From [Enterobacter] lignolyticus SCF1 (lineage in GTDB: Bacteria > Pseudomonadota > Gammaproteobacteria > Enterobacterales > Enterobacteriaceae), in NCBI RefSeq assembly GCF_000164865.1, contig NC_014618.1, forward strand, positions 682,001-746,000: DNA of 64,000 nucleotides. The letters run 5' to 3'. The notes beneath the pieces are model-generated. The model had not been told where the DNA came from. It saw only the letters and a program-made list of their open reading frames with translations, and made no database searches. How positions within the stretch are numbered: position 1 is the stretch's first letter; the number at the start of each line of letters is the position of its first letter. This document shows, in pieces, positions 41,251-51,067 of the stretch. A program made the translations under genes and the position numbers.

Positions 41251-41733
41251 ATGATGGAACAGTCACTTATCCCACAGGCTCCGGCACTTCCATTGACCGC
41301 ACAGCGCACGGTAAAACGCGCTTTAACGCTGCTTGACCGACACCTGCGAGAAACAGGTGTAGCATTCACCTCCACTCAGGCTGCCCGTGACTGGCTGAAA
41401 CTGAAAATGGCGGGACTGGAGCGCGAAGAGTTTATGGTGCTGTATCTGAACCAGCAGAACCAGTTGATTGCCCATGAAATCCTGTTTGCCGGTTCTATTA
41501 GCAGTACCGAGGTACATCCTCGTGAGGTGGTCAAACGCGCCCTGTACTTCAATGCGGCAGCAGTGATACTGGCGCATAACCACCCTTCCGGCGACACCAC
41601 GCCCAGCCAGGCAGATAAGACCATTACGCAGCGTCTGGTGCAGGCGCTCCAGCTCATTGATATCCGTGTGCCTGACCACCTTATCGTCGGTGGCTCGCAG
41701 ATATTGTCGTTCGCCGAACATGGTCTGCTCTGA
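41251..41733 (+). CDS. yfjY: YfjY, RadC-family JAB domain protein
   Basis: A 160-residue RadC-like protein of the island type (YfjY/YkfG/YeeS). The JAB/MPN metal motif is LAHNHPSGDTTPSQAD (HxHPSGx7SxxD), followed by the C-terminal strand DHLIVGG and SFAEHGLL. The molecular role of RadC proteins is unsettled. In islands they accompany antirestriction and CbtA-type toxin genes. The double ATG at 41251/41254 leaves the exact start open. AAGGA at 41241-41245 suits 41254 slightly better and gives the E. coli-like start MEQSLIPQ. It lies 8 bases after yfjX. Confidence 0.93.
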   Translation: MMEQSLIPQAPALPLTAQRTVKRALTLLDRHLRETGVAFTSTQAARDWLKLKMAGLEREEFMVLYLNQQNQLIAHEILFAGSISSTEVHPREVVKRALYFNAAAVILAHNHPSGDTTPSQADKTITQRLVQALQLIDIRVPDHLIVGGSQILSFAEHGLL

Positions 41734-41741
41734 GGTATTAC

Positions 41742-41963
41742 ATGAAAATTATCAGTAAACGCCGGGCGATGACGATTTACCGCCAGTATCCGGCCTCCCG
41801 CATTTTTCGATACTGCACCGGCAGATACCAGTGGCACGGCAGTGTCTGTCATTACACCGGTCTGGCCGTTCCTGACATTCCCGGCGTGCTGGCTGTATAC
41901 GCTGAACGCCGCCAGGACCGCGACGGACCTTATGCCTGTCTGATGAGTATCACTCTGAACTGA
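41742..41963 (+). CDS. ypjJ: YpjJ/YeeT, DUF987 family protein
   Basis: A 73-residue basic protein, the length of E. coli YpjJ/YeeT (DUF987). It begins MKIISKRRAMTIYRQYPASR and contains FRYCTGRYQWHGSVCHYTG, then VPDIPGVLAVYAERRQDRDG. It always sits between radC-like genes and the cbeA/cbtA-type toxin-antitoxin pair in CP4-like islands, as here (8 bases after yfjY, 18 before yfjZ). Function is unknown. The small size and constant position suggest a role with the toxin pair, which is inference only. Confidence 0.9.
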   Translation: MKIISKRRAMTIYRQYPASRIFRYCTGRYQWHGSVCHYTGLAVPDIPGVLAVYAERRQDRDGPYACLMSITLN

Positions 41964-41981
41964 CAATAAAGGTGGTTATAA

Positions 41982-42299
41982 ATGAGCAACATTACATGGG
42001 GCCTGCAGCGGGATACCACGCCGCGTCTGGGAGCCCGTCTGGTACAGGAGGGCAACCAACTGCATTATCTGGCTGACCGGGCCAGTATCACCGGTAAATT
42101 CAGTGACGCCGAATGCCGGAAGCTGGATGAAACATTCCCGCACTTTATCAGCCAGATGGAATCGATGCTGACCACTGGTGAAATGAATCCTCGCCATGCC
42201 CACTGTGTCACCCTGTACCACAACGGTTTTACCTGCGAAGCCGATACCCTTGGCAGTTGCGGCTACGTATACATCGCTGTTTACCCCATCCAACGATAA
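41982..42299 (+). CDS. yfjZ: YfjZ, CbeA-family antitoxin
   Basis: A 105-residue antitoxin of the CbeA/YeeU/YfjZ family with segments [38 protein letters not shown] and [20 protein letters not shown]. Members are type IV antitoxins. They counter the toxin at its target by promoting bundling of FtsZ and MreB filaments and do not bind the toxin tightly. The toxin gene starts 20 bases downstream. Length and position match the E. coli CP4-57 pair yfjZ-ypjF. Confidence 0.94.
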   Translation: MSNITWGLQRDTTPRLGARLVQEGNQLHYLADRASITGKFSDAECRKLDETFPHFISQMESMLTTGEMNPRHAHCVTLYHNGFTCEADTLGSCGYVYIAVYPIQR

Positions 42300-42319
42300 C
42301 GAATTTCACGAGAGAAAGC

Positions 42320-42661
42320 ATGAAAACTCTACCTGCTATAATTTCGCGGGCGGCGAAGCCCTGTCTGTCGCCCGTTGCAGTCTGGCAAATGCTACTTACA
42401 CGCCTGCTGGAAAAACACTATGGTCTGACCCTGAACGATACGCCGTTCTGTGATGAAACCGTTATACAGGAACATATCGATGCCGGTATTACGCTGGCTG
42501 ATGCCGTTAATTTTCTGGTGGAAAAATACGGACTGGTTCGTATCGACAGGAATGGATTTATCTGGCAGGAACAATCACCTTATCTTCGGGCCGTTGATAT
42601 TCTGCGAGCGCGGCAGGCAACTGGCTTATTGCGACAAAGCCGTAACAACGCAATACGTTGA
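42320..42661 (+). CDS. ypjF: YpjF, CbtA-family cytoskeleton-targeting toxin
   Basis: A 113-residue toxin of the CbtA/YeeV/YpjF/YkfI family: [60 protein letters not shown] and a final [15 protein letters not shown]. In the family it inhibits FtsZ and MreB polymerisation, giving lemon-shaped cells. The start at 42320 is supported by the E. coli protein and by GAGAAAG upstream. The frame is open further upstream, inside the antitoxin gene. The C-terminal tail (RQSRNNAIR) is a few residues longer than usual. Confidence 0.93.
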   Translation: MKTLPAIISRAAKPCLSPVAVWQMLLTRLLEKHYGLTLNDTPFCDETVIQEHIDAGITLADAVNFLVEKYGLVRIDRNGFIWQEQSPYLRAVDILRARQATGLLRQSRNNAIR

Positions 42662-42776
42662 ATATTGCGTACAACCTTCCCGAATTACATTCCTGATCTT
42701 TCTCCCTTGTTTACTTATTGCATAATGCGCCTGCCATTACTTGGTGGGCGCGTTTGCTTTTTACGGACAAACTATC

Positions 42777-43610
42777 ATGCAAACAGAAGCTGAAGTATTA
42801 ACCGAACATAGCGAGCTAATTTACTCGACCAGTATTGAACGCATAGTGACAGGCCGCGATACAGCACTAAAAAAGATCGAGCAACTCATCCAACAACTTG
42901 ATGCCATCTCACGGTTAACCTCAGAAATTGGCGGGGGTACAGCGCAAGACTGGGCGATGAAGGCCGGGCACCGTTACGATAGCTGGATGACCGAAAAGGT
43001 AGATAAAGCGCTGCCTGCCGTCACCCGCAATATTGACTGTAGTATCTGGCGAGACTTGATGTTGAAGTCTGGCATGATGGCCTTGATGGATGCTCAGGCC
43101 CGTGACCAGTGGCATAAGAACCTGGAGGAGGGGGAGCTACCCGCCATTAGCGAGGCGAATATCCTCAGTACTTTTGAGCAGCTACATCTGAACAAAATGG
43201 ATGTATTTGAGCGTGGCATTATCAATGTCTTCAAAGGGCTGTCGTGGGATTACAAAACCAATAGTCCCTGCAGCTTTGGTAAAAAGATCATCGTCAACAA
43301 TTTGGTGACGCATAACCGCTGGGGATTTAGTTTGAATTGGGGTTGGCGTAGGGATCAACTGGCGGATCTGGAGCGAATGCTATTTCTGCTGGATGGTAAA
43401 CCGATACCCGAAAACCGTGGCGATGTTACTACACGGTTGATGGAGCATATTCGGGACAACCCTTCGAAGGATGTCTACGAAGATGATTTTTTCAGTATCC
43501 GTTATTTTCAGAAAGGAACCGCGCACATCACTTTTAAGCGGTACGATCTGACAGAAAAGATGAATGATATTGTGGCGAAGCACTATCCGGGGATGCTGGC
43601 AGCGAGATGA
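42777..43610 (+). CDS. DUF4942 family protein
   Basis: A 278-residue protein with the DUF4942 pattern that commonly follows CbtA-type toxins in islands: ERIVTGRDTALKKIEQLIQQ at the start, NIDCSIWRDLMLKSGMMALM, then NKMDVFERGIINVFKGLSWDYKT, SFGKKIIVNNLV and FFSIRYFQKGTAHITFKRYD. Family function is unknown. The layout, including the internal WDY and FKR(Y/F)D motifs, slightly resembles a methyltransferase-associated domain, but I make no claim. It is the last gene before the right end of the island. The frame is open from 42741 (TTG), but ATG 42777 is the likelier start. Confidence 0.85.
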   Translation: MQTEAEVLTEHSELIYSTSIERIVTGRDTALKKIEQLIQQLDAISRLTSEIGGGTAQDWAMKAGHRYDSWMTEKVDKALPAVTRNIDCSIWRDLMLKSGMMALMDAQARDQWHKNLEEGELPAISEANILSTFEQLHLNKMDVFERGIINVFKGLSWDYKTNSPCSFGKKIIVNNLVTHNRWGFSLNWGWRRDQLADLERMLFLLDGKPIPENRGDVTTRLMEHIRDNPSKDVYEDDFFSIRYFQKGTAHITFKRYDLTEKMNDIVAKHYPGMLAAR

Positions 43611-43631
43611 AGAGGGCAGGGAGGCAATTCC

Positions 43632-43715
43632 TTACCTGACCCATTACCTAACCCATTACCTAACCCATTACCTAACCCATTACCTAACCCATTACCTGAC
43701 CCATTACCTGACCCA
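43632..43715. repeat. Seven tandem 12-bp repeats at the right end of the island
   Basis: Seven head-to-tail copies of TTACCTRACCCA: copies 1, 6 and 7 have G at the variable position, and copies 2-5 have A. The same 12-mer occurs twice directly and once inverted beside the integrase at the left end (15858-15903). This fits arm-type integrase or excisionase binding sites of the two halves of attP. There are no unique spacers, so it is not a CRISPR array. Confidence 0.85.
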
Positions 43716-43728
43716 AATCGCATCCAAA

Positions 43729-43764
43729 GAAAAAGGAGTCAGACGATTTCTCATCTAACTCCTT
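43729..43764 (-). terminator. Intrinsic terminator of the tRNA-Ile2 gene
   Basis: On the minus strand AAGGAGTTAGA pairs with TCTGACTCCTT with one mismatch and is followed by a T-run. It lies 9 bases from the tRNA CCA end. Because it is on the island side of the crossover it was supplied by the island. The original one is at 15633-15657. Confidence 0.75.
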
Positions 43765-43772
43765 GTTTTATT

Positions 43773-43848
43773 TGGTGGCCCCTGCTGGACTTGAACCAGC
43801 GACCAAGCGATTATGAGTCGCCTGCTCTAACCACTGAGCTAAGGGGCC
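43773..43848 (-). tRNA. ileX: tRNA-Ile2 (CAT anticodon, lysidine-modified)
   Basis: A complete 76-nt tRNA with encoded CCA. The acceptor GGCCCCT pairs with AGGGGCC, the anticodon loop is CTCATAA (CAT at 43813-43815), and the T-arm is GCTGG-TTCAAGT-CCAGC. It matches the E. coli ileX type, read as Met by anticodon but charged with Ile after TilS makes lysidine at C34, decoding AUA. It lies next to mug as in E. coli. Its 3' half serves as the island attachment site, reconstituted by the island. A perfect TATAAT (43861-43866 on the minus strand) lies upstream. Confidence 0.96.
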
Positions 43849-43860
43849 GTGGCGGGGAAT

Positions 43861-43889
43861 TATAATGGAACTGCCGTAAGCAATCCAGC
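43861..43889 (-). promoter_or_regulatory. Promoter of the tRNA-Ile2 gene
   Basis: On the minus strand TATAAT ends about 12 bases before the tRNA 5' end, and TGGATT lies 17 bases further upstream as a weak -35. A GC-rich discriminator (CCCCGCC) fits stringent control of stable RNA. Confidence 0.6.
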
Positions 43890-43974
43890 GTAAAGCGCAT
43901 GGTTGCTGTTTTTATAAACAATGTGTTTTCAATCCTTTATACTCACCGCACGCGTAATCAAAACAGGAACTGTC

Positions 43975-44481
43975 ATGATCAACGATATCCTGACCTCTGG
44001 GCTGCGGGTGGTGTTCTGCGGCATTAACCCGGGGAAGTCCTCGGCGCATACCGGCTTTCATTTTGCGCATCCGGGAAATCGCTTCTGGAAGGTCATTCAC
44101 CAGGCCGGGTTTACCGACCGACAGCTGAAGCCGGAAGAGGAGCAGCACCTGCTGGATACCCGCTGCGGGATAACCATGCTGGTGGAGCGGCCAACGGTGC
44201 AGGCAAACGAGGTCGCGCTGCATGAGCTGCGCAGCGGCGGGCGGGAGCTTATCAAGAAAATCGAGGACTACCAGCCTGCGGCGCTGGCGGTACTGGGCAA
44301 GCAGGCGTTTGAGCAGGCGTTCAGCCAGCGCGGCGCGCAGTGGGGAAAACAGCAGGCGGCGATCGGCGCCACGCAGGTGTGGGTGCTGCCGAATCCCAGC
44401 GGCCTTAACCGCGCGTCGCTGGAGAGCCTGGTGGCGGCCTACCAGGAGCTGGATGAGGCGCTGGCGGTGCGGGGGCTGTAG
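43975..44481 (+). CDS. mug: G/U mismatch-specific DNA glycosylase Mug
   Basis: Mug, 168 residues, the usual length. This uracil-DNA-glycosylase superfamily member removes ethenocytosine and uracil opposite guanine. The active-site motif is [25 protein letters not shown] (Asn in GINPG), and the C-terminal loop is [12 protein letters not shown], which wedges into the DNA. The ATG at 43975 is chosen from the E. coli start MINDIL. The frame is open 18 codons upstream into the tRNA promoter region. It is divergent from the tRNA gene, and a bidirectional terminator separates its end from the convergent rpoD gene. Confidence 0.95.
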   Translation: MINDILTSGLRVVFCGINPGKSSAHTGFHFAHPGNRFWKVIHQAGFTDRQLKPEEEQHLLDTRCGITMLVERPTVQANEVALHELRSGGRELIKKIEDYQPAALAVLGKQAFEQAFSQRGAQWGKQQAAIGATQVWVLPNPSGLNRASLESLVAAYQELDEALAVRGL

Positions 44482-44490
44482 TGACCAAAT

Positions 44491-44516
44491 AAAAAGCTCC
44501 CCGCAGGGAGCTTTTT
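44491..44516. terminator. Bidirectional terminator between mug and rpoD
   Basis: AAAAAGCTCCC-CGCA-GGGAGCTTTTT is a stem with an A-run on one side and a T-run on the other, serving the convergent mug and rpoD transcripts. Confidence 0.92.
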
Positions 44517-44531
44517 CGTTCAGAACGGGGA

Positions 44532-46376
44532 TTAGTCGTCCAGGAAGCTACGCAGCACTTCAGAGCGGCTCGGGTGGCGCAGTTTACGCAGCGCCTTCGC
44601 TTCGATCTGACGGATACGTTCGCGGGTTACGTCGAACTGTTTACCCACTTCTTCCAGCGTGTGGTCGGTGTTCATGTCGATACCGAAACGCATACGCAGA
44701 ACTTTCGCTTCACGGGCGGTAAGGCCCGCCAGCACGTCGTGCGTTGCCGCACGCAGGCTCTCGGTGGTGGCAGAATCCAGCGGCAGCTCGAGGGTGGTAT
44801 CCTCGATGAAATCCCCCAGATGCGAATCTTCATCGTCGCCGATCGGCGTTTCCATGGAGATAGGCTCTTTGGCGATTTTCAGCACTTTACGGATTTTGTC
44901 TTCCGGCATCAGCATGCGCTCGGCCAGTTCTTCCGGCGTCGGCTCGCGGCCCATCTCTTGCAGCATCTGGCGAGAAATACGGTTGAGCTTGTTGATGGTC
45001 TCAATCATATGCACCGGAATACGGATGGTGCGCGCCTGGTCTGCGATAGAACGGGTGATCGCCTGACGGATCCACCAGGTTGCGTAGGTGGAGAACTTGT
45101 AGCCACGACGGTATTCGAACTTATCAACCGCTTTCATCAGGCCGATGTTGCCTTCCTGAATCAGGTCGAGGAACTGCAGACCGCGGTTGGTGTATTTCTT
45201 GGCGATAGAAATAACCAGACGCAGGTTCGCTTCCACCATCTCTTTCTTCGCACGACGGGCTTTCGCTTCGCCGATAGACATACGACGGTTGATGTCCTTA
45301 ACCTGCTCGATGGTCAGGCCGGTCTCTTCTTCAATCTGCTGCAGCTTCTGCAGGCTGCGCTGAACATCTTCAGTCACATCGTGCAGTTTTTCGGACCACG
45401 GCTTGTTCATCGCGATAGCCGCGTTGAACCAGGTCTCGCTGGTTTCGTTGCCGGTGAACAAGGTGATGAAGTTTTTCTTCGGCATTTTGCACTGCTCAAC
45501 GCACAGCTTCATGATGATACGTTCCTGAATACGAACGCGCTCCATCATGGTACGCATGCTGTTGACCAGATAATCGAACTGTTTCGGCACCAGGCGGAAC
45601 TGCTTGAACACCTCGGAAAGCTTCAGGATCTCTTCCTGAGCGGCAGCGTGGCTGCGGCCTTTGGCTTTGATGGTGTCACGCGTCACTTCATACTGGGCGC
45701 GCAGCTCGCCGAATTTCTCGCGGGCCAGCTCCGGGTCGATGCTGTTGTCGTCGTCGCTGGAATCGCTGTCGCTGTCTTCGTCTTCATCTTCTTCATCGTC
45801 GTCATCCATCTCTTCCTGAGACAGCTCGGAACCGACGTGCGTGGCGGTAGGCGCCATGTCTTCTTCGGCGTTCGGGTCGACAAAACCGGTGATCAGATCG
45901 GAAAGACGGGCTTCAGCCGCTTCAACGCGGTCATACTGCTCAAGCAGGTAGGTGATCGCTTCCGGGTATTCGGCAACGGAGCACTGGACCTGGTTGATGC
46001 CATCTTCAATACGTTTGGCGATATCGATTTCGCCTTCGCGGGTCAGCAGCTCAACGGTACCCATTTCACGCATGTACATGCGTACCGGGTCGGTGGTGCG
46101 CCCGATTTCAGATTCAACGCTGGAAAGCACCTGCGCGGCAGCTTCGGCAGCATCTTCGTCCGCGGTGTTTTCGGCGAGCATCAGATCATCGGCATCCGGT
46201 GCTTCTTCCATCACCTGAATGCCCATGTCGTTGATCATTTGGATGATGTCTTCGATCTGATCGGAGTCGACGATATCTTCCGGCAGATGGTCATTGACCT
46301 CGGCATAGGTCAGATAGCCTTGCTCCTTACCACGGGTGACAAGAAGCTTCAGCTGTGACTGCGGGTTTTGCTCCAT
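44532..46376 (-). CDS. rpoD: RNA polymerase sigma-70 factor RpoD
   Basis: The housekeeping sigma factor, 614 residues (E. coli 613). Region 1.1 starts [20 protein letters not shown]. The acidic non-conserved insert [20 protein letters not shown] lies near residues 190-210. Region 2 has [26 protein letters not shown], then [20 protein letters not shown] for -10 recognition and strand opening. Region 3 is [15 protein letters not shown], and region 4.2 is [20 protein letters not shown], the -35 helix-turn-helix. It is the last gene of the rpsU-dnaG-rpoD macromolecular synthesis operon. Confidence 0.98.
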   Translation of the reverse strand: MEQNPQSQLKLLVTRGKEQGYLTYAEVNDHLPEDIVDSDQIEDIIQMINDMGIQVMEEAPDADDLMLAENTADEDAAEAAAQVLSSVESEIGRTTDPVRMYMREMGTVELLTREGEIDIAKRIEDGINQVQCSVAEYPEAITYLLEQYDRVEAAEARLSDLITGFVDPNAEEDMAPTATHVGSELSQEEMDDDDEEDEDEDSDSDSSDDDNSIDPELAREKFGELRAQYEVTRDTIKAKGRSHAAAQEEILKLSEVFKQFRLVPKQFDYLVNSMRTMMERVRIQERIIMKLCVEQCKMPKKNFITLFTGNETSETWFNAAIAMNKPWSEKLHDVTEDVQRSLQKLQQIEEETGLTIEQVKDINRRMSIGEAKARRAKKEMVEANLRLVISIAKKYTNRGLQFLDLIQEGNIGLMKAVDKFEYRRGYKFSTYATWWIRQAITRSIADQARTIRIPVHMIETINKLNRISRQMLQEMGREPTPEELAERMLMPEDKIRKVLKIAKEPISMETPIGDDEDSHLGDFIEDTTLELPLDSATTESLRAATHDVLAGLTAREAKVLRMRFGIDMNTDHTLEEVGKQFDVTRERIRQIEAKALRKLRHPSRSEVLRSFLDD

Positions 46377-46530
46377 AAGACGGTATCCACACTTAATTCG
46401 TTTGATTGGTGTCGGTCGGCGAAACGAACCGCCAACTTTTAAAACGAGGGCTAATTTATATTTATGCCGCTGCGCCTCGTGCGGCTGTCGGGGGCTTCCC
46501 GAACGATATTCGGCACTTAAGCCGTTAAAT

Positions 46531-48276
46531 TCACTTTTTGGCCAGTTCCTGGCTGATAGTCCAGAGTTCCCGGCGTTCTTCGCTGCTCAAACCGTGTGTG
46601 CGATCACGGGCGATAAGCTCTTCCTGTCGCAGTTCAAGCATCGAATCAAACATATGATTGAGCGAGTCGGTGAACGTTTTCTCAGCAATCTCTTTATCTG
46701 CTATATCGTCCCACATCGACAATTTTTCAAGGGTCGCGGCCGCTTTTGTACCGCGGTACTGCTCGAGCAGCTGCCCGGTGGTCAGGCCCGGCTGCGCTAA
46801 GCAGCTATTCACCAGCTCGCTAAACAGAGCCAGACCAGCCATCTTTTCCGGGTTAAGCCCGGTCAGCGGCGGCACCAGAGCGGCCAGCTCCGGGTTTTGC
46901 ACCAGTAACCCTATCAGTATACGCATGGTTGTGCGTTTTAGCTGTGGAACGGGGCGGGGCGCGCTGTTTTCCGCCTGCTTTGGCATTAAACGTTCAAGCT
47001 GCGCATCGTCGAGAATGCCCAGCTTGTTTCCCAGCTCCTGGCGCAAATAAATGCGCAACGTTTCGCCCGGCACCTGGCTGATGAGCGGCAGCGCCAGCGT
47101 GCTGAGCTGCGCGCGCCCGTCCGGGGTGCTCAAATCGACCTGCGGCATCAGGCTGTTAAACAAAAACGTGGAGAGCGGCTGAGCCTGCTCCATCCGCGCT
47201 TCGAACGCTGCCTTGCCCTCTTTACGCACCAGCGTATCCGGGTCTTCGCCGTCGGGCAGAAACATAAAGCGTAGCTGACGTCCGTCCGTCATGTACGGCA
47301 ATGCGGTTTCCAGCGCGCGCCAGGCGGCGTCGCGTCCGGCGCGGTCGCCGTCGTAGCAGCAGATGACGTTATTGGTCACCCTGAACAGGAGCTGAATGTG
47401 GTCGGCGGTGGTGGAGGTGCCCAGCGACGCGACGGCATAGTTAATGTCGTACTGCGCCAGCGCCACCACGTCCATATAGCCTTCAACCACCAGCAGCCGC
47501 TGCGGTTCTGCTACCGCCTGCTGCGCTTCATAAAGGCCGTACAGCTGGCGGCCCTTATGGAAAATATCGGTTTCCGGGGAGTTGAGGTATTTCGGCAGGG
47601 CATCGCCCAGCACGCGACCACCAAAACCCATTACCCGGCCACGCTTATCGCGAATCGGGTACATCACCCGCTCGCGGAAGCGGTCGTAGCTGCGTCCCTG
47701 ATCGTTGGTCACCAGCATGCCCGCATCAATCAAAGACTGGCGGTTTTCAGGGTTGGCGCCAAAACGTTTTAATACGTTATCCCAGCCGGGCGGGGCATAG
47801 CCGATCGCGAATCGGGATATGACCTCGCTGCTTAAACCGCGCTTTGTCAGATACTGACGCGCCGGTTCGGCGGCAGGTTGGTTCAGGGATTGTTGGTAAA
47901 ACGCATTCAGACCATCCATTAACTGATAGAGATTCTGCCGTTGATGGCGTTCTATCTGGCTTGGTCCGCTACCTGCTTCAAACGGCACTTCGAGGTTGTG
48001 CATGGCCGCCAGCTCTTCGACGGTTTCGACGAACTCGAGTTTGTCGTAGTTCATCAAAAAGTCGATAGCGTTGCCGTGCGCACCGCAGCCGAAGCAGTGG
48101 TAAAACTGCTTTTCACCGTTGACGGTGAACGAGGGAGTTTTTTCGTTATGGAAGGGACAACACGCGTGCCAGTTTTTGCCCTGTTTTTTTAGCTTCACCC
48201 GCGCGTCGATAAGATCGACGATATCGGTTCTCGCCAACAGGTCATTGATAAAAACACGTGGAATACGTCCGGCCAT
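46531..48276 (-). CDS. dnaG: DNA primase DnaG
   Basis: DnaG primase, 581 residues, makes RNA primers for replication. The N-terminal zinc site is [26 protein letters not shown] (CHCC ligands, about residues 40-65). The RNA polymerase/TOPRIM core includes [31 protein letters not shown] (Glu) and [16 protein letters not shown] (DGD metal ligands). The C-terminal helicase-binding domain ends [16 protein letters not shown] and contacts DnaB. It lies 154 bases upstream of rpoD, and an internal terminator hairpin after rpsU (48368-48387) lowers its expression relative to S21. Confidence 0.98.
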   Translation of the reverse strand: MAGRIPRVFINDLLARTDIVDLIDARVKLKKQGKNWHACCPFHNEKTPSFTVNGEKQFYHCFGCGAHGNAIDFLMNYDKLEFVETVEELAAMHNLEVPFEAGSGPSQIERHQRQNLYQLMDGLNAFYQQSLNQPAAEPARQYLTKRGLSSEVISRFAIGYAPPGWDNVLKRFGANPENRQSLIDAGMLVTNDQGRSYDRFRERVMYPIRDKRGRVMGFGGRVLGDALPKYLNSPETDIFHKGRQLYGLYEAQQAVAEPQRLLVVEGYMDVVALAQYDINYAVASLGTSTTADHIQLLFRVTNNVICCYDGDRAGRDAAWRALETALPYMTDGRQLRFMFLPDGEDPDTLVRKEGKAAFEARMEQAQPLSTFLFNSLMPQVDLSTPDGRAQLSTLALPLISQVPGETLRIYLRQELGNKLGILDDAQLERLMPKQAENSAPRPVPQLKRTTMRILIGLLVQNPELAALVPPLTGLNPEKMAGLALFSELVNSCLAQPGLTTGQLLEQYRGTKAAATLEKLSMWDDIADKEIAEKTFTDSLNHMFDSMLELRQEELIARDRTHGLSSEERRELWTISQELAKK

Positions 48277-48367
48277 AAGCCCCGTTAATTTTTAGCAACT
48301 CATGAACGAAAATAAGCCGCGCATTCCTTCCGGAAGCACGGCCTTTACAGCTAGAACTCAGTCTGAA

Positions 48368-48387
48368 TTGAGGACGTGCGTCCTCAA
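48368..48387 (-). terminator. Hairpin at the rpsU-dnaG junction
   Basis: TTGAGGACG-(CA)-CGTCCTCAA on the minus strand spans the end of rpsU region and lies before dnaG. It matches the position of the known partial terminator (T1) and processing region of the E. coli macromolecular synthesis operon. The following T content is low, in keeping with read-through. Confidence 0.7.
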
Positions 48388-48391
48388 CAGA

Positions 48392-48661
<270 letters not shown>

Positions 48662-48676
48662 TCAAAATGGTGCGGA

Positions 48677-48706
48677 ATTTTACTGCAACTACTGCTGCTT
48701 TGTAAA
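48677..48706 (-). promoter_or_regulatory. Sigma-70 promoter of the rpsU-dnaG-rpoD operon
   Basis: On the minus strand TTTACA and TAAAAT are separated by 18 bases, about 70 bases before the rpsU start. The arrangement is the same as the main E. coli rpsU operon promoter. The divergent tsaD gene begins at 48834. Confidence 0.7.
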
Positions 48707-48833
48707 GCACCAATGCCGTCTTTGAACGGGACTTTTGTAAGGGAGCAGAGTATACACGAAGTCGGGTCTCAGGGTATACATCCAACCGCATTCGCCCTAC
48801 ACTGCGCGGTATTGAAACGAGGTAAAACGAACC

Positions 48834-49847
48834 ATGCGTGTACTGGGAATCGAAACATCCTGCGATGAAACCGGCATTGCTATCTACGACGATGCTCAAG
48901 GGCTTTTAGCCAATCAATTGTATAGTCAGGTGAAATTACACGCTGACTACGGCGGCGTGGTGCCGGAGCTGGCCTCCCGCGACCATGTCCGCAAGACCGT
49001 ACCGCTGATTCAGGCGGCATTAAAAGAAGCGGGGCTGACCGCTAAAGATATCGATGCCGTGGCGTATACCGCAGGCCCGGGCCTGGTCGGCGCGCTGCTG
49101 GTCGGCGCAACCGTCGGGCGTTCGCTGGCGTTCGCCTGGAACGTTCCGGCGATTCCGGTTCATCATATGGAAGGCCACCTGCTGGCGCCGATGCTGGAAG
49201 ATAATCCGCCGCAGTATCCGTTCGTCGCGCTGCTGGTATCCGGCGGCCATACCCAGCTGATTAGCGTCACCGGGATTGGCGAGTACGAGCTGCTGGGCGA
49301 GTCGATTGACGATGCGGCCGGCGAGGCCTTCGACAAAACGGCGAAACTGCTGGGGCTCGATTATCCCGGTGGCCCGATGCTCTCTAAGCTGGCCTCGCAG
49401 GGCACGGCGGGGCGCTTCGTCTTCCCGCGCCCGATGACCGACCGTCCCGGGCTCGATTTCAGCTTCTCCGGGCTGAAGACCTTTGCGGCGAACACCATTC
49501 GCGACAGCGGCACCGACGAGCAAACCCGCGCCGACATCGCCCGCGCGTTTGAGGATGCGGTCGTGGATACGCTGATGATCAAATGCCGCCGCGCGCTGGA
49601 TCAAACCGGCTTTAAGCGCCTGGTGATGGCGGGTGGGGTCAGCGCCAACCGTACGCTGCGCGCCAGGCTGGCGGAGATGATGCAAAAACGCCACGGCGAG
49701 GTGTTCTACGCCCGCCCTGAGTTTTGCACCGACAACGGCGCGATGATCGCGTATGCCGGGATGGTGCGCCTGAAGGCTGGCGCCCGCGCCGACCTCGGCG
49801 TGACCGTCCGTCCGCGCTGGCCGTTGGCGGAGCTGCCTGCGGCCTGA
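48834..49847 (+). CDS. tsaD: tRNA threonylcarbamoyladenosine transferase TsaD
   Basis: TsaD (formerly YgjD/Gcp), 337 residues. It transfers threonylcarbamoyl from its adenylate to A37 of ANN-decoding tRNAs, together with TsaB and TsaE. It has the ASKHA fold: [20 protein letters not shown] at the start, [18 protein letters not shown] with the metal His region (HMEGHL, about residues 111-116), [22 protein letters not shown], and [14 protein letters not shown] near the C-terminus. It is divergent from rpsU, as in E. coli. A terminator (49854-49882) follows and is shared with convergent plsY. Confidence 0.97.
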   Translation: MRVLGIETSCDETGIAIYDDAQGLLANQLYSQVKLHADYGGVVPELASRDHVRKTVPLIQAALKEAGLTAKDIDAVAYTAGPGLVGALLVGATVGRSLAFAWNVPAIPVHHMEGHLLAPMLEDNPPQYPFVALLVSGGHTQLISVTGIGEYELLGESIDDAAGEAFDKTAKLLGLDYPGGPMLSKLASQGTAGRFVFPRPMTDRPGLDFSFSGLKTFAANTIRDSGTDEQTRADIARAFEDAVVDTLMIKCRRALDQTGFKRLVMAGGVSANRTLRARLAEMMQKRHGEVFYARPEFCTDNGAMIAYAGMVRLKAGARADLGVTVRPRWPLAELPAA

Positions 49848-49853
49848 TCAAAA

Positions 49854-49882
49854 AGCCGGATAGCGTTTCCGCTTATCCGGCT
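49854..49882. terminator. Bidirectional terminator between tsaD and plsY
   Basis: AGCCGGATAGCG-TTTC-CGCTTATCCGGCT forms a long stem with one bulge. An A-run precedes it and a T-rich tract follows. Confidence 0.85.
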
Positions 49883-49886
49883 CTCT

Positions 49887-50501
49887 TCACTCTTTTTTCT
49901 TTCTCTTCAGCTTCAGCCTCGACCAGATTTTCGTCTCCTGACGTCGCCATAAGCGCTGAATGTTGTCATGATGACGCAGCAGGATCAGGCAGGAGAGCAT
50001 CGACACCGGGAAGGTGTACTGCGGCTTGAACCACCAGACGTAAAACGGCGCCACCAGTGCGCTGACGATAGCGCCGAGCGAGGAGTAGCCGCTCAGCAGA
50101 ATGGTCAGCAGCCAGGTGCCGGCCATGACGCCGGTGAGGTCCCAGCCGATGGGCGCGATGGCGCCGAAGGCGGTCGCGACCCCTTTACCGCCGCGAAAGC
50201 CGAAAAACACCGGCCAGATATGGCCCAGGCAGGCGGCAATGGCAACCATCCCCAGCCAAAAGGGCGTCAGCCCGAGCGCATAGGCGCCCCAGGTCGGCAA
50301 CATTCCCTTCAGAATGTCGAATATCAGTACCGCTACGGCTGCTCCTTTGCCGCCAATTCGTAAAACGTTGGTCGCCCCGGGGTTGCCGGAGCCGCAGTCG
50401 CGTGGATCGGGCAAACCGGCGATGCGGCAGACCAGAATGGCGCTGGATATTGAGCCGCAAAGGTAGGCGAGGATAACCATTCCAGGCGCGATTGCACTCA
50501 T
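49887..50501 (-). CDS. plsY: Glycerol-3-phosphate acyltransferase PlsY
   Basis: PlsY, 204 residues, an integral inner-membrane enzyme that acylates glycerol 3-phosphate from acyl-phosphate to make lysophosphatidate. Motifs are [26 protein letters not shown] (phosphate binding), [20 protein letters not shown] and [11 protein letters not shown], with five to seven membrane helices. The C-terminus is strongly basic ([10 protein letters not shown]). The start at 50501 gives the E. coli-like MSAIAPGM. It is divergent from folB, with about 105 bases between the starts. Confidence 0.96.
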   Translation of the reverse strand: MSAIAPGMVILAYLCGSISSAILVCRIAGLPDPRDCGSGNPGATNVLRIGGKGAAVAVLIFDILKGMLPTWGAYALGLTPFWLGMVAIAACLGHIWPVFFGFRGGKGVATAFGAIAPIGWDLTGVMAGTWLLTILLSGYSSLGAIVSALVAPFYVWWFKPQYTFPVSMLSCLILLRHHDNIQRLWRRQETKIWSRLKLKRKKKE

Positions 50502-50608
50502 AACGCTGTTCCGTTTTGAAAATGTATCTGTATTCTCTGCATCTGTGGATAATACGCATATTTTGCCGGAAGTGGTATCCGGCCAGGGCAAAAAGCAGGC
50601 AGGTCGTG

Positions 50609-50977
50609 ATGGATATTGTATTTATAGAGCAACTTTCGGTAATCACCACCATTGGTGTTTACGACTGGGAACAGACCATCGAGCAGAAGCTGGTGTTCGA
50701 TATCGAAATGGCGTGGGACAACCGCAAAGCCGCCGGTAGCGACGATGTCGCCGACTGTCTGAGCTATGCGGATATCAGCGAGGCGGTCGTCGGCCATGTC
50801 GAAGGCGCGCGTTTTGCGCTGGTGGAGCGGGTGGCGGAAGAGGTCGCTCAGCTTCTGCTGTCGCGCTTCTCCTCGCCGTGGGTGCGCATTAAGGTCAGTA
50901 AGCCTGGCGCCGTGGCGCGCGCGGCGAACGTCGGAGTGATCATCGAACGTAGCCAAAATCTGAAAGAAAACCAATAA
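50609..50977 (+). CDS. folB: Dihydroneopterin aldolase FolB
   Basis: FolB, 122 residues, converts 7,8-dihydroneopterin to 6-hydroxymethyl-dihydropterin and glycolaldehyde in folate synthesis and also epimerises the substrate. Signature pieces are [20 protein letters not shown] (Tyr of the active site), [34 protein letters not shown] and [12 protein letters not shown] (catalytic Lys). The start at 50609 follows CAGGTCGTG and matches E. coli. It is followed by uppP on the same strand after about 90 bases. Confidence 0.96.
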   Translation: MDIVFIEQLSVITTIGVYDWEQTIEQKLVFDIEMAWDNRKAAGSDDVADCLSYADISEAVVGHVEGARFALVERVAEEVAQLLLSRFSSPWVRIKVSKPGAVARAANVGVIIERSQNLKENQ

Positions 50978-51067
50978 CGTCATCATTGTTAAACCAACAG
51001 GGTGTAAACCGGTCTTATCTCCGGACTCATTCATGTGGTTTTTTTATCTTTCTTAGGGGTTAATTTG

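Noticed and set aside
43632..43715. CRISPR array
   Set aside because: The 12-bp units are directly adjacent with no unique spacers, and no cas genes are present.
43564..43758. An ORF encoding repeated YLTH units
   Set aside because: It is only the translation of the 12-bp tandem repeats at the island end and overlaps the DUF4942 gene.
44574..46358. A 594-residue plus-strand ORF opposite rpoD
   Set aside because: It is an antisense shadow of a highly conserved, GC-rich gene. It has no start signal and no recognisable domain.
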